64,000 nt of DNA from Allobosea sp. Root381 (GTDB taxonomy: Bacteria; Pseudomonadota; Alphaproteobacteria; Rhizobiales; Beijerinckiaceae): positions 1 through 64,000 of the forward strand of contig NZ_LMJT01000044.1 of the NCBI RefSeq assembly GCF_001429395.1, in the 5' to 3' direction. Shown piece after piece: positions 8,480 to 17,974 of the stretch (position 1 is its first letter; each line of letters opens with the position of its first letter). Both the position numbers and the translations under genes were made by a program. The notes under the pieces were generated by a model. That model ran no database searches. It saw nothing but the letters and a program-made list of their open reading frames with translations, and was not told where the DNA came from.

Positions 8480-9169
8480 TCACATGATCCCGGTCTTGGC
8501 GAAGATATCGACCGTCGACTGGCCTTCCAGGATCATGTCGCGGACGCTGTTCTCGCCGCGAACCTTGGCGAAGGCGGCCTCCAGCACCTCCTTCTCGCGG
8601 GCGGCCGGCACGATCACCACACCGTCGATGTCGCCGACGACGAGATCGCCGGCGCTGACCCGGCAGCCATTGCGGAACTGGATGTCGCAGCGGAAATCGA
8701 TCACCCGGCCGCGCACGCGCTGGTCCTGCGCATAGCTGCCGGCGGAGAAGACGGGGAAGCCGAGCTCCAGGATTTCGCGGGTGTCGCGGTGGTAGCCGTC
8801 GAGCACCGCACCGGCGGCGCCGAGCGTGCGGGCGCGCGTGCTCATCAGCCCGCCCCAGAGCGCATAGGTCGGCGACGATCCGGTGCAGATGTAGATCTCG
8901 CCAGGTTGCAGGCCGTCGAGCGCCTCGAACATCAGGCCGAAGGGCTTGGCTCCGCCATGCGCCGCGACATCGACGGCGCAATCGGCCTCCTGCACCGTCA
9001 TGGCCCGGCCGGCGATCACGGCGCCCGGAACCTGCACGCGGATCTCCGGTGGCAGGAACTGGCGCGTCAGGCCGATCGCATCCATCACATCGCCGAGCAC
9101 GGCGCTGTAGAGCTCCTCACGGATACGCTGGAACAGCGGCTCTTCCGGCGAGGCGGGAATGGTCGACAT
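8480..9169 (-). CDS. RraA-like / 4-hydroxy-4-methyl-2-oxoglutarate aldolase family protein
   Basis: 229 residues from ATG 9169, which has GAGGAGAAG just upstream. The fold signature runs through GDVMDAIG, GRAMTVQ, a GGLMS loop and LDGYHRDTREI, where the Arg-Asp pair matches the metal/substrate site of the HMG/CHA aldolase-RraA superfamily. The C-terminal GDIDGVVIVP is also typical. Members are either class II pyruvate aldolases or the RNase E inhibitor RraA. The catabolic neighbourhood (peptidase, DHA kinase) favours an enzyme of small carboxylic acids, which is inference. Confidence 0.85.
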   Translation of the reverse strand: MSTIPASPEEPLFQRIREELYSAVLGDVMDAIGLTRQFLPPEIRVQVPGAVIAGRAMTVQEADCAVDVAAHGGAKPFGLMFEALDGLQPGEIYICTGSSPTYALWGGLMSTRARTLGAAGAVLDGYHRDTREILELGFPVFSAGSYAQDQRVRGRVIDFRCDIQFRNGCRVSAGDLVVGDIDGVVIVPAAREKEVLEAAFAKVRGENSVRDMILEGQSTVDIFAKTGIM

Positions 9170-9271
9170 GGTCTTCTCCTCAGGCATAGTCGATCGAGCC
9201 TCGGGCCGATCGGCTCCGAGGCGTTCGCCGCAGTCCTATCACGGCCATGGCCGTCCGGTTCCGCGCGGACG

Positions 9272-10972
9272 TCAACCCGCCGATGCGGCCGCCGCCGCGA
9301 GCCAGATCGAGACCGCGACGGCCCCGCCATCGGGCACGCCGAGCGCCCGCTCGCCGAGATAGCTCGCGCGTCCGAGCCGCGGCTTCATCGTCGTCGTGGC
9401 CTCGGCGCCGGCCTGGGCCGCCTCGGCCGCGAGGTCCCAGGCCTGTGCGGCCGGCACCTTGTGCGCCGCCGCCTGCGACAGCGCTTCGGCGGCCGGCAGC
9501 AGCGCGTCGAGCATGGTGCGGTCGCCGGCGCGCGCGCCACCCAGTTCCGAGACGGCGGCGACGCCGGCTGCGAAGGCGTCGGCCCAATCGGGGAGCCCGG
9601 CACTCGGCCCCTCGGCGAGGCGACGCGCCGCGCGCAGCAGCCCCACCGCGTAGAACGGCCCCGAACTGCCGCCGATGACGCGCCGCAGCTCGGCCGCTAG
9701 CAAGGCGAGAACCGCCGCCGCATCCCTGGATTCGTCGCGCGCGCAAAGCGCCTGCACCGCGGCCGCAGCGCGGCTCATGCTGATGCCGAGATCGCCGTCT
9801 CCGGCCTGGCTGTCGAGCTCGGTCAGGCGCGGCTCGGCCGCCGTAAGCGCCGATGCCGCGGCGAGTGCCGCCCTTCGGATTACGGCGCCAAGGGCGTCCG
9901 CGGAGATTAGGCTTTCATCCATCGCCTGCGCCTTGCCCGCAGCCACGATCGCCATGGCAGCCGGGACGACGCCGGAGCCCGGCCAGGCGGGCGCAGCCGT
10001 GGCCCGGTCGAGCAGGCCGAGGCTGTCGTCGTCGACCTTCATGACCGAAAGCGAGCAGCCCGGCATTTCGAGCGCGCTCAGCAGCGTCCCGGCCCAGGCC
10101 CGCTCGACCACGAGCCCGCGCTCGCGCAGCCTGGCCAGCGCCCGCCGCGCGACGACCGAAAGTTCCATCGTGGTCGTCCCGCCGAGATTGTTGACGAGCA
10201 GCGCGACGCGCGCGCCGGCGCCAAATCCGCGATCGGTGAGGATCGTATCCAGCAACCTGTCGGTGATCGCGTCAGCCGGGGCGATGCGCGCGCGCGCGAC
10301 GCCAGCCTCGCCATGGATGCCGAGGCCGAGCTCGATCTCGTCCTCGCCCAGCGTGAATCCGGGGGTGCCGACAGCCGGGATCGTGCAGGCGCCGAGCGCC
10401 ACACCCATCGTGCCGAGCCCCGCGACGGCTGAACGCCCCACAGCTGCGATCTCTGCGAGCGATGCGCCCTGCTCGGCCAGCGCCCCGACGATCTTGTGGA
10501 TCAGCACCGTGCCGGCGATGCCGCGGCGGCGCTCCTCCGGGACCGTCTCGCGCAAGGCGACGTCATCCGCGACGACGACGATCTCGGTCGGGATCCCGCT
10601 TGCCCGGGCCAGCTCCGCGGCGAGGCCGAAATTCAGCCGGTCGCCGGTATAGTTCTTGACCACGAGCAGCGCTCCGGCCGGTCCGGCCGCGGCATGGATC
10701 GCGGCGAGAACCGCATCGACCGAAGGAGACGTGAAGACATCGCCGGAGACTGCGGCGTGCAGCATCCCCGCGCCGACATAGCCGGCATGGGCCGGCTCAT
10801 GGCCCGCGCCGCCGCCCGAGATCACCGCGACGCGCCGCGCCGCCGGCTCCGGCAGGTCGCTGCGCAGGACGACGTCGTGATCGGCCAGGATGGCGAGGCC
10901 CGGATGCAGCGCGACCAGTCCCTCCAGCATCTCCCGCACGACATGGCGGGGATCGTTGATCAGCTTCTTCAC
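9272..10972 (-). CDS. Dihydroxyacetone kinase family protein, fused DhaK-DhaL
   Basis: 566 residues joining a DhaK (DAK1) domain and a DhaL (DAK2) domain, as in ATP-dependent single-chain kinases. The DhaK part has GGGAGHEPAHAGYVG and His220 in GLGIHGEAG, the residue that binds the ketone substrate covalently in known kinases. The DhaL part has the nucleotide/Mg motif AGDGDLGISM. It would phosphorylate dihydroxyacetone or a related ketose such as erythrulose. GTG 10972 (VKKLINDP) has GGGAGG six bases upstream; frames further upstream are arginine-rich. It is the first gene of a minus-strand run continuing into the RraA-like and P1 peptidase genes. Confidence 0.9.
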   Translation of the reverse strand: MKKLINDPRHVVREMLEGLVALHPGLAILADHDVVLRSDLPEPAARRVAVISGGGAGHEPAHAGYVGAGMLHAAVSGDVFTSPSVDAVLAAIHAAAGPAGALLVVKNYTGDRLNFGLAAELARASGIPTEIVVVADDVALRETVPEERRRGIAGTVLIHKIVGALAEQGASLAEIAAVGRSAVAGLGTMGVALGACTIPAVGTPGFTLGEDEIELGLGIHGEAGVARARIAPADAITDRLLDTILTDRGFGAGARVALLVNNLGGTTTMELSVVARRALARLRERGLVVERAWAGTLLSALEMPGCSLSVMKVDDDSLGLLDRATAAPAWPGSGVVPAAMAIVAAGKAQAMDESLISADALGAVIRRAALAAASALTAAEPRLTELDSQAGDGDLGISMSRAAAAVQALCARDESRDAAAVLALLAAELRRVIGGSSGPFYAVGLLRAARRLAEGPSAGLPDWADAFAAGVAAVSELGGARAGDRTMLDALLPAAEALSQAAAHKVPAAQAWDLAAEAAQAGAEATTTMKPRLGRASYLGERALGVPDGGAVAVSIWLAAAAASAG

Positions 10973-11199
10973 GGCATCCTCCCTGCGGCCAGGCCATCGA
11001 ATGGTCCCGGGCCGCGCCCAGACTGGCGATGCGCGGCGCCGGGTCAAGCCGGCCGCCAGCATATTCGCCGCGACGCGACAAGCCTCTGGATGGCAGGACC
11101 GCATATGCGCCCGGCCGATTGCCAAGCCAGCTGAGCGAGATCAAAGAAGCGGCAAAGCAATAAGCTAAGAAGCAGCATCCTGGGGAGGAACCGAACACC
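10973..11199. promoter_or_regulatory. Divergent intergenic region (DHA kinase / M81 peptidase)
   Basis: 227 bp between two divergent starts must hold both promoters. The right half is comparatively A-rich (AAAGAAGCGGCAAAGCAATA near 11143-11162) and ends in GGGGAGGAACC before the M81 ATG. I find no clear operator palindrome. Confidence 0.4.
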
Positions 11200-12684
11200 A
11201 TGGCGTGGCGCGTACTAATCGCGGAATTTATGCACGAGACGAACACCTTCAGTGTTCAGCTCACCGACGAAGCCACCTTCCGCGCCCATGGCGCCTTCCT
11301 CGGCAACGCGATCCCCGAAGCCTTCCGCGGCACGCGCACATCGATGGGCGCCGCCTTCGAGGCCGCCGACAAGTTCGGCTGGAGCCTGACGCACCCGCTG
11401 GTCACCGGCGCGAACCCATCGGGCCGCGTCACCGATGCGGCCTTCGACATCTTCGCCGCCCACATCGTCGATGCCGCAGCGGGCGTCGACGGCGTGTTGC
11501 TGCACCTGCACGGCGCCATGGCGACGGAAAGCTCCGACGACGGCGAAGGCGAGCTGTTGGCGCGGCTGCGCCGGAAGATCGGACCGGACGTGCCCGTCGT
11601 CGCGATCCTCGACCTACATGCGACCGTCACGCAGCTCATGGCCGACAACGCCAATGCGCTGATCTCCTACCGGACCTATCCGCATATCGACCAGTATGAG
11701 CGGACCTGGCAGGGCGCAGAGCTGCTCGAACGGGCCATGAAGGGCGAGATCCGGCCGAAGGTTGCGCTCGCCCGGCGCCCGATCCTCTACGCGCTGGACG
11801 GCGGCCGCACCACCTCGCCGCCCTTCGCCGAGCTGCTGCGCCGCGGCGATGCGCTGGAAGCCTCGGGCGACGCGCTCGTCGTCAGCGTCCAGGCCGGCTT
11901 CTCCTCGGCCGATGTCCACGATATCGGACCCTCGATCGCGGTCACCGCCGATGATCGCGGCCAGGCGCAGGCCGTCGCCGAAGAACTCATGGATTATGCC
12001 TGGGAGCAGCGCCACTTCTCCTCGATTCATTTCACGCCGCTTGCCGAAGCGATCGCCCGCGCCAAGGCCGGCGAAGCGGATGCGGGCACGCCCGGCTACA
12101 AGCCGCTGGTGATCTCGGACTATTCCGACAATCCCGGCTCCGGCGCCTATGGCGACGCCACCAACCTGCTGCGCGCGGTACTCGCGGCAAAGCTCAGGAA
12201 TGTCGGCTTCCACGCGATCTGCGACCCCGAAGCGGCGCTTGCGGCGCAGGCAGCCGGCGTCGGCAACCGCGCCCGCATCAGGCTCGGCGACAAGGTCGAT
12301 CCCAGCATGGGCGGCGGCCCGCTCGATCTCGACGCGCAGGTCGTGGCGATCACCGACGGGCACTTCATCTGCTACGGCCCGATGGCCGGCGGCGTCTGGC
12401 GCAATTACGGGCTCTCGGCCCTGCTGCGGGTCGACGATGTCGAGATCGTCGTCATCACCCATAACGGGCAGGCGACCGATCTCGCCCAGTTCACTTCGCT
12501 CGGTGTCGATCCGACGCGGAAATCGACACTGATCGTCAAGTCGATGCAGCATTTCCGCGCCGCCTTCCAGCCGATCGCCCGCGAGGTGCTGGAGGTCGAT
12601 ACCGGCGCGCTCTCGACGCGCAACTTCAAGGAGCGGCCCTACAAGAAGGTGCGCCGCCCGATCTTCCCGCTCGACGACATCTGA
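11200..12684 (+). CDS. M81-family metallopeptidase (MlrC-like)
   Basis: 494 residues. The opening LIAEFMHETNTFS, then LHLHGAM, ILDLHATVT, SYRTYPHIDQYERT and the later ISDYSDNPGSGAYGD are the hallmark blocks of the MlrC family (DUF1485 plus MlrC C-terminal domain). MlrC is a zinc enzyme that finishes degradation of linear microcystin peptides; most relatives act on other amides and their substrates are unknown. The start at 11200 has GGGGAGGAA upstream. It opens a plus-strand cluster with an amidohydrolase, a peptide-type ABC importer and an aspartoacylase-like enzyme, suggesting uptake and hydrolysis of an amide or peptide. Confidence 0.92.
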   Translation: MAWRVLIAEFMHETNTFSVQLTDEATFRAHGAFLGNAIPEAFRGTRTSMGAAFEAADKFGWSLTHPLVTGANPSGRVTDAAFDIFAAHIVDAAAGVDGVLLHLHGAMATESSDDGEGELLARLRRKIGPDVPVVAILDLHATVTQLMADNANALISYRTYPHIDQYERTWQGAELLERAMKGEIRPKVALARRPILYALDGGRTTSPPFAELLRRGDALEASGDALVVSVQAGFSSADVHDIGPSIAVTADDRGQAQAVAEELMDYAWEQRHFSSIHFTPLAEAIARAKAGEADAGTPGYKPLVISDYSDNPGSGAYGDATNLLRAVLAAKLRNVGFHAICDPEAALAAQAAGVGNRARIRLGDKVDPSMGGGPLDLDAQVVAITDGHFICYGPMAGGVWRNYGLSALLRVDDVEIVVITHNGQATDLAQFTSLGVDPTRKSTLIVKSMQHFRAAFQPIAREVLEVDTGALSTRNFKERPYKKVRRPIFPLDDI

Positions 12685-12731
12685 ACGCTAAGCCCGCGAC
12701 GCCGGCAACGACTGCGACACAGGAGGAAACC

Positions 12732-14354
12732 ATGGCTGTTCAAGCCGATATCGTGCTGCGCAACGGGCCGATCTGGTGCGGCCGCGAGGACGGCGTCGTC
12801 GAGGCGCTGGCGATCTGGCAGGACAAGGTGCTCGCCACCGGAACCGATGCCGAGATCAAGCCGCTCGTCGGGCCGAAGACCCGCGTGATCGACCTGAAGG
12901 GCCGGCTGGCGACGCCGGGCCTGAACGATTCCCATCTCCATCTCGTCTCGCTCGGCATGACCATGGGCTGGGTCGACTCCAAGCCCGAGGCCGCGCCGAC
13001 GCTGGAGACGCTGCTCGCTGCGATCTCGGCCCGCGCCGCGACGCTGAAGCCCGGCGAATGGATCCTGTCGCGCGGCTACGACCAAACAAAGCTCGACACC
13101 GGCCGCCACCCCTATCGCGAGGAGCTGGACCGTGCGGCGCCGGACAATCCGGTGATGCTGGTGCGCGCCTGCGGCCATGTCGCGATCTGCAATTCGGAGG
13201 CGCTGCGCCTCGGCGGCATCGACGAAAGCTCACCGACCCCGCAGGGCGGGCTGATCGAGCAGCAGAACGGCCGCCTCACCGGCCTGCTCGCCGAGAACGC
13301 CCGCGCCCCGGTCCAGGCCGCGGTTCCGCCTGCCACCGAGGAGGACCTGATCGCCGGCATCGAGCGCGGCGGCAAGTACCTGCTCTCGCTCGGCATCACC
13401 AGCTGCATGGACGCCGCCGTCGGCCAGAAGGGCGGCTTCCGCGAGATCGGCGCCTATCACCGCGCGAAGCGCGACGGCCGCCTGCCGGTCCGCACCTGGC
13501 TGACGCTGCTCGGCGATGACGGCCGCTCGATCGTGCCGCAATGCTACGAGGCCGGGCTGATCTCCGGCACCGGCGACGACATGCTGATGGTCGGCGCGGT
13601 CAAGCTCTTCCTCGACGGCTCGGCCGGCGGCCGCACCGCCTGGATGACCGAGCCCTATCTCGGCGAGGACAAGACCACCGGCGTCTGGATGTGGGAGGAT
13701 GCCGAGCTCGAGCGCATGGTGATGGACGCCCATGTGAAGGGCTACCAGCTCGCCTGCCACGCCATCGGCGACGCCGCGATCGAGCAGCTGATCACGGCTT
13801 ACGAGAAGGCGCTCGCGGCCCATCCCGACCCGGACCGGCGCCACCGCATCGAGCATTGCGGCTTCTCGACGCCGCAGCAGCACGAGCGCATGGTCAAGGC
13901 CGGCATCTACCCTTGCCCGCAGCAGGTCTTCATCCATGATTTCGGCGACGCCTACGTCAAGGTGCTCGGCCCGGAGCGGGCGCTGCCGAGCTATCCCCTG
14001 CGCACCTGGTTCGACCTCGGGCTGAAGCCGGCGACGGGCAGCGACGCCCCGGTCTGCGACCCGAATCCCTTCCCGAACTTCCACACCATGCTGACCCGCA
14101 AGACCTGGAAGGGCACGGTGATGGACGAGGGCCAGCGCGTCTCGATCGAGGAAGCGCTGCAGGCCTATACCGAGTTCGGCGCCTTCTCGCAGAAGCAGGA
14201 GGCCGTCAAGGGTCGGCTCGTGCCTGGCTTCCTCGCCGACGTCGCCGTGTTCTCGCGCGACCTGTTGACCGCACAGCCAGCCGACATCCTGAACGATACC
14301 TGTTGCGACCTCACCATTCTCGGCGGCGAAATCGTCTACGAACGACCGGTCTGA
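12732..14354 (+). CDS. Amidohydrolase family protein (YtcJ-like)
   Basis: 540 residues with metal-dependent hydrolase motifs: NDSHLHLVSLG (His68, His70), LFLDGSAGGRTAW, the later CHAIGDAAIE and GSDAPVCDPNPF. These match the YtcJ/amidohydrolase-3 group, which includes N-substituted formamide deformylases and many unknown enzymes. GGAGGAAACC precedes the ATG directly. It lies 47 bp after the M81 gene and is probably co-transcribed. The exact amide substrate is unknown. Confidence 0.9.
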   Translation: MAVQADIVLRNGPIWCGREDGVVEALAIWQDKVLATGTDAEIKPLVGPKTRVIDLKGRLATPGLNDSHLHLVSLGMTMGWVDSKPEAAPTLETLLAAISARAATLKPGEWILSRGYDQTKLDTGRHPYREELDRAAPDNPVMLVRACGHVAICNSEALRLGGIDESSPTPQGGLIEQQNGRLTGLLAENARAPVQAAVPPATEEDLIAGIERGGKYLLSLGITSCMDAAVGQKGGFREIGAYHRAKRDGRLPVRTWLTLLGDDGRSIVPQCYEAGLISGTGDDMLMVGAVKLFLDGSAGGRTAWMTEPYLGEDKTTGVWMWEDAELERMVMDAHVKGYQLACHAIGDAAIEQLITAYEKALAAHPDPDRRHRIEHCGFSTPQQHERMVKAGIYPCPQQVFIHDFGDAYVKVLGPERALPSYPLRTWFDLGLKPATGSDAPVCDPNPFPNFHTMLTRKTWKGTVMDEGQRVSIEEALQAYTEFGAFSQKQEAVKGRLVPGFLADVAVFSRDLLTAQPADILNDTCCDLTILGGEIVYERPV

Positions 14355-14467
14355 GCTGGGGATTTACCCGCCAGGGGGAAGACAACTGCCGTAAAGGCGT
14401 TATGGTTCCACATGGGGCAAACATATCCGGGCCAGCCGGAGCTTCATAATAATCGGGAGGAATGATC

Positions 14468-16069
14468 GTGTTGTTCAAAAAATTCGCCTTTGCCACGGCG
14501 CTGACGGTGGCGGCCTTCGCCGTGCAGGCGCAAGTCCAGGCGCAGGAGCCCCGTCGCGGCGGAACGATCCGTTTCACGGCGCCCTACGGCGCATCCTTCG
14601 TGAGCAATGACAGCCACGTCTCGAACCAGATACAGGACGAGATCTACGGCTATGCGCTGCACAGCATGCTCTACAAATGGGATGCGAAGAACAGCAAGCC
14701 GGAGCTCGACCTCGCCAAGAGCGTGACCGTTTCGCCGGACGGCAAGGTCTACACCTTCAAGCTGCGTGACGACGCGTTCTTCCACAACGGCCGCCAGATG
14801 ACGGCCGACGACATCATCTGGACCTATACCCGCCTGATGGATGGTTCGAAGAACTATCCCGGCGCGCGCTACATCGCCCGCATCAAGGGCGGCACCGATG
14901 TCCAGAAGGGCCAGGCCAAGGAAATCTCGGGCCTGAAGAAGATCGACGACCACACCCTCGAGATCACGCTGACGGACAAGGCCGACCCCGGCTACTTCCT
15001 GTTCCAGGCGACGACCGCGATCATGCCCGCCAAGGAGGCGCAGGCTCCGGACTTCTTCAACAAGCCGATCGGCCTTGGGCCCTTCAAGTTCGTCGAGCAT
15101 ATCCCCGGCTCGCGCATGAGCTTCGAGCGCTGGGAGAAGTACCATCAGGCCGGCAAGCCCTATGCCGACAAGCTGGTGATCTCGCCGATGGGCGAGGCTG
15201 CGGCGCGCGACGTCGCCTTCCGCAACAAGGAAATCGACGTCTCGATCCTGGGCTCGACCCAATACGTGGCCTACAAGGCCGACCCGAACCTGTCGAAGGG
15301 CATCCTCGAGGTCGCCGAGGTCTTCACCCGCAACATGGGCATGAACCCGACCTTCAAGCCCTTCTCCGACAAGCGCGTGCGCCAGGCGATCAACCACGCC
15401 ATCGACAGCGACCTGATCATCAAGCGCCTCGTCCGCGACAAGGCCTACCGCGCCTCGAGCTGGCTGCCGCTCTCCTCGCCGGCCTTCGACAAGGACGCCA
15501 AGCCCTACGCCTTCGACCCCGAGAAAGCCAAGAAGCTGCTCACCGAGGCGGGCTATCCCGACGGCTTCGAGTTCGAATGGACCGCAACCCCGAACGAGAG
15601 CTGGGGCATCCCGATCGTCGAGGCGACCATCCCGATGCTCGCCAAGGTCGGCATCAGGGTGAAGGTCAAGCCGGTCGAGACCTCGGCCCTCGGCGGCGTC
15701 GTCGTGAGCGGTAACTTCCAGGCCTATATCTGGTCGAATACCTCGGGCCCGGACACGCTGACGGCGCTGAAGTGCTTCCATTCCGCGACGCCGCGCTCGT
15801 CCTGCAACTACACCACCTTCAACAACCCGGCCTTCGACAAGCTGATCGACGACGCCACCGCCGAGTCGGATCCTGCCAAGCAGCTCGACCTGCTGAAGAA
15901 GGCCAATGCCCTGCTGCAGGAAGAAGCGCCGGTCTGGTTCTTCAACTACAACAAGGCGGTCCTGGCCTATCAGCCCTGGTTGCACGGCCTCCAGCCGAAC
16001 TCGACCGAGCTTGCGCTGCAGCGCTACGAGAACCTCTGGGTCGACGCCTCGTCGCCGGCGGCGAAGTAA
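14468..16069 (+). CDS. ABC transporter substrate-binding protein, peptide/nickel family (SBP_bac_5)
   Basis: About 533 residues with a Sec signal peptide (LFKKFAFATALTVAAFAVQA, cleavage probably at AQA/QE) and the family core RGGTIRF, VSPDGKVYTFKLR and a late FFNYNKAVLAYQPW. It would capture a peptide-like or opine-like ligand in the periplasm. Start choice: an ATG at 14462 is only one base after GGGAGG (14455-14460), whereas GTG 14468 is seven bases away and is preferred; TTG 14471 is also possible. It precedes two cognate permease genes. Confidence 0.92.
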   Translation: MLFKKFAFATALTVAAFAVQAQVQAQEPRRGGTIRFTAPYGASFVSNDSHVSNQIQDEIYGYALHSMLYKWDAKNSKPELDLAKSVTVSPDGKVYTFKLRDDAFFHNGRQMTADDIIWTYTRLMDGSKNYPGARYIARIKGGTDVQKGQAKEISGLKKIDDHTLEITLTDKADPGYFLFQATTAIMPAKEAQAPDFFNKPIGLGPFKFVEHIPGSRMSFERWEKYHQAGKPYADKLVISPMGEAAARDVAFRNKEIDVSILGSTQYVAYKADPNLSKGILEVAEVFTRNMGMNPTFKPFSDKRVRQAINHAIDSDLIIKRLVRDKAYRASSWLPLSSPAFDKDAKPYAFDPEKAKKLLTEAGYPDGFEFEWTATPNESWGIPIVEATIPMLAKVGIRVKVKPVETSALGGVVVSGNFQAYIWSNTSGPDTLTALKCFHSATPRSSCNYTTFNNPAFDKLIDDATAESDPAKQLDLLKKANALLQEEAPVWFFNYNKAVLAYQPWLHGLQPNSTELALQRYENLWVDASSPAAK

Positions 16070-16080
16070 GACCGCGCTGC

Positions 16081-16118
16081 GCTCCCGCCAGCCGGCCCTG
16101 CGGTCGGTTGGCGGGAGC
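16081..16118 (+). terminator. Strong intercistronic stem-loop between binding-protein and permease genes
   Basis: GCTCCCGCCA (16081-16090) pairs perfectly with TGGCGGGAGC (16109-16118) and the stem extends inward with a mismatch. CTTTCG follows rather than a true T-tract. It probably stabilises the upstream mRNA or partly attenuates transcription, so the binding protein is made in excess of the permeases. Confidence 0.6.
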
Positions 16119-16174
16119 CTTTCGCATTCGGTCGTCGCTGACGACCCGCGCAGCGGCGGTCAGGAGCCTTTGCC

Positions 16175-17110
16175 ATGTTGCCTTATATCTTCCGCCGCCT
16201 GCTGCAGGCGATCCCGATCCTGCTCGCGGTCGCGGCCCTGATCTTCGTCCTGTTCAGCGTCATTCCCGGCAATTTCGCCAGCACGCAGATGGCCGACGGC
16301 CGCAGCATCGTCGATGCCGCCACCATCGCGCGCATGAACGAGCAGTTCGGCCTGAACGATCCGGTCTATGTCCGCTTCGCCAAATATATCGGCGATCTCC
16401 TGACCTTCGATCTCGGCACCTCCTTCCGCACCCGCCAGCCCGTGGTCTATGCGCTGGCCGAGCGCCTGTGGCCGAGCCTGCAGCTGGCCTTCGCGGCCAT
16501 GATCTTCGCCGTCGTCATCGGCGTGCCGCTCGGCTTCCTCGCCGCGCTGAAGCCGGGCAGCTGGATCGACATGCTGTCGATGATCTTCGCGGTTTCCGGC
16601 CTGTCGCTGCCGATGTTCTGGCTCGGCCTGCTCCTGATGTACGGCTTCGCGCTGACGCTCGGCTGGTTCCCGAGCTTCGGCTATGGCGATGGCGACCTGC
16701 GCTACATCGTCCTTCCTGCGGTCGCGCTCGGCGTCTCGCCGCTGGCGCTGCTGGCGCGCACCTCGCGCGCTGCGGTGCTTGAAGTGATGAATGCCGATTT
16801 CATCCGGACCGCCCGCGCCAAGGGCGCGAGCGAGCTGAGGGTGATGCGCTGGCACGTGCTGCGCAACGCGCTCGTCATCGTGCTGACGACGCTCGGCCTG
16901 CAATTCGGTTCGGTCATCGGCCAGGCCGTCGTCATCGAGAAGCTCTTCGCTTGGCCGGGCCTCGGCTCGCTGCTGGTGGACAGCGTCACGCTGCGCGACA
17001 TCCCGGTGGTGCAAGGCTGCATCCTGACGATCGTGCTGTTCTTCCTCGTCGTGAACATCGCCGTCGACGTGCTCTGCGCCGTCGTCGATCCGCGCATCAA
17101 ATACAGCTAG
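16175..17110 (+). CDS. ABC transporter permease, DppB-type
   Basis: 311 residues with six predicted membrane segments. The N-terminus (MLPYIFRRLLQAIPILLAVA) and the coupling-loop region (EVMNADFIRTARAKGASE) are characteristic of the first permease of peptide/nickel/opine ABC importers. It follows the binding-protein gene and precedes the second permease by 10 bp. No ATPase gene accompanies this set in the window. Confidence 0.93.
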   Translation: MLPYIFRRLLQAIPILLAVAALIFVLFSVIPGNFASTQMADGRSIVDAATIARMNEQFGLNDPVYVRFAKYIGDLLTFDLGTSFRTRQPVVYALAERLWPSLQLAFAAMIFAVVIGVPLGFLAALKPGSWIDMLSMIFAVSGLSLPMFWLGLLLMYGFALTLGWFPSFGYGDGDLRYIVLPAVALGVSPLALLARTSRAAVLEVMNADFIRTARAKGASELRVMRWHVLRNALVIVLTTLGLQFGSVIGQAVVIEKLFAWPGLGSLLVDSVTLRDIPVVQGCILTIVLFFLVVNIAVDVLCAVVDPRIKYS

Positions 17111-17120
17111 GCCTTTACGC

Positions 17121-17942
17121 ATGAAGTTCCGTGCCAATCTCTGGATCGGCGGCGCCTGCTTCGCGCTCGTCCTCGCAGGCGGCGTGTTCGCCCCCTGGTT
17201 CGCCCATACCGATCCGGTCATGGATGCCAACCTGATGAATGCCGAGCTTCCGCCCGGCTCCGAATTCTGGTTCGGCACCGACGCGCAGGGCCGCGACATC
17301 TACAGCCGCGTGCTCTACGGCGCCCGCATCTCGCTGACGGTCGGCATCGTCTCCCAGCTCATCAACACGGTGATCGGCGTAGCCCTCGGCCTCTCCGCCG
17401 CCTACTGGGGCGGGTGGTGGGACGATTTCGTCAACGGCCTGACCAACATGATGCTGGCGATTCCCTCGCTGATCTTCGCGCTGGCGATCATGGCGATCCT
17501 GAGCCCCGGCCTCACCAGCCTGCTGATCGCACTCGGCCTGACCAACTGGTCCTTCACCTGCCGCCTGACCCGCGCCGCGACGCTCTCGGTCAAGTCGATG
17601 GGCTATGTCGAGGCCGCCCGCTCGCTGGGCTACGGCACCTTCCGCATCATGCTGACGCAGATCCTGCCCAACATCGCAGGCCCGATCATCGTCATCGGCA
17701 CGCTCGGCATGGGCGGGGCCGTGCTGGCGGAAGCCTCGCTGTCCTTCCTGGGCCTCGGCATCCGCCCGCCCTTCCCGAGCTGGGGCTCGATGCTGTCCGA
17801 CGCGCGCGACCAGATCTCGACCGCACCCTGGATCTCGATCTTCCCGGGGTTGGCGATCTTCCTCACCGTGCTCGGCCTCAACTTGCTCGGGGACGGGTTG
17901 CGCGACATCCTTGACCCGCACTCGCGGACGCGCAAGGCCTGA
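17121..17942 (+). CDS. ABC transporter permease, DppC-type
   Basis: 273 residues. HTDPVMDANLM, FWFGTDAQGRDIYSRVLYG and the EAA loop YVEAARSLGYG are typical of the second permease of peptide-type ABC importers. It should pair with the upstream DppB-type permease. The final segment ends LLGDGLRDILDPHSR, as usual for the family. It is closely followed (32 bp) by the aspartoacylase-like gene. Confidence 0.93.
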   Translation: MKFRANLWIGGACFALVLAGGVFAPWFAHTDPVMDANLMNAELPPGSEFWFGTDAQGRDIYSRVLYGARISLTVGIVSQLINTVIGVALGLSAAYWGGWWDDFVNGLTNMMLAIPSLIFALAIMAILSPGLTSLLIALGLTNWSFTCRLTRAATLSVKSMGYVEAARSLGYGTFRIMLTQILPNIAGPIIVIGTLGMGGAVLAEASLSFLGLGIRPPFPSWGSMLSDARDQISTAPWISIFPGLAIFLTVLGLNLLGDGLRDILDPHSRTRKA

Positions 17943-17974
17943 GCCTCCATCTCACGACCAGGACATCTTTAGAC

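Noticed and set aside
14444..15985. Minus-strand frame opposite the peptide-type binding protein
   Set aside because: The plus strand encodes a full signal peptide and SBP_bac_5 motifs; the opposite frame is a shadow typical of high-GC DNA.
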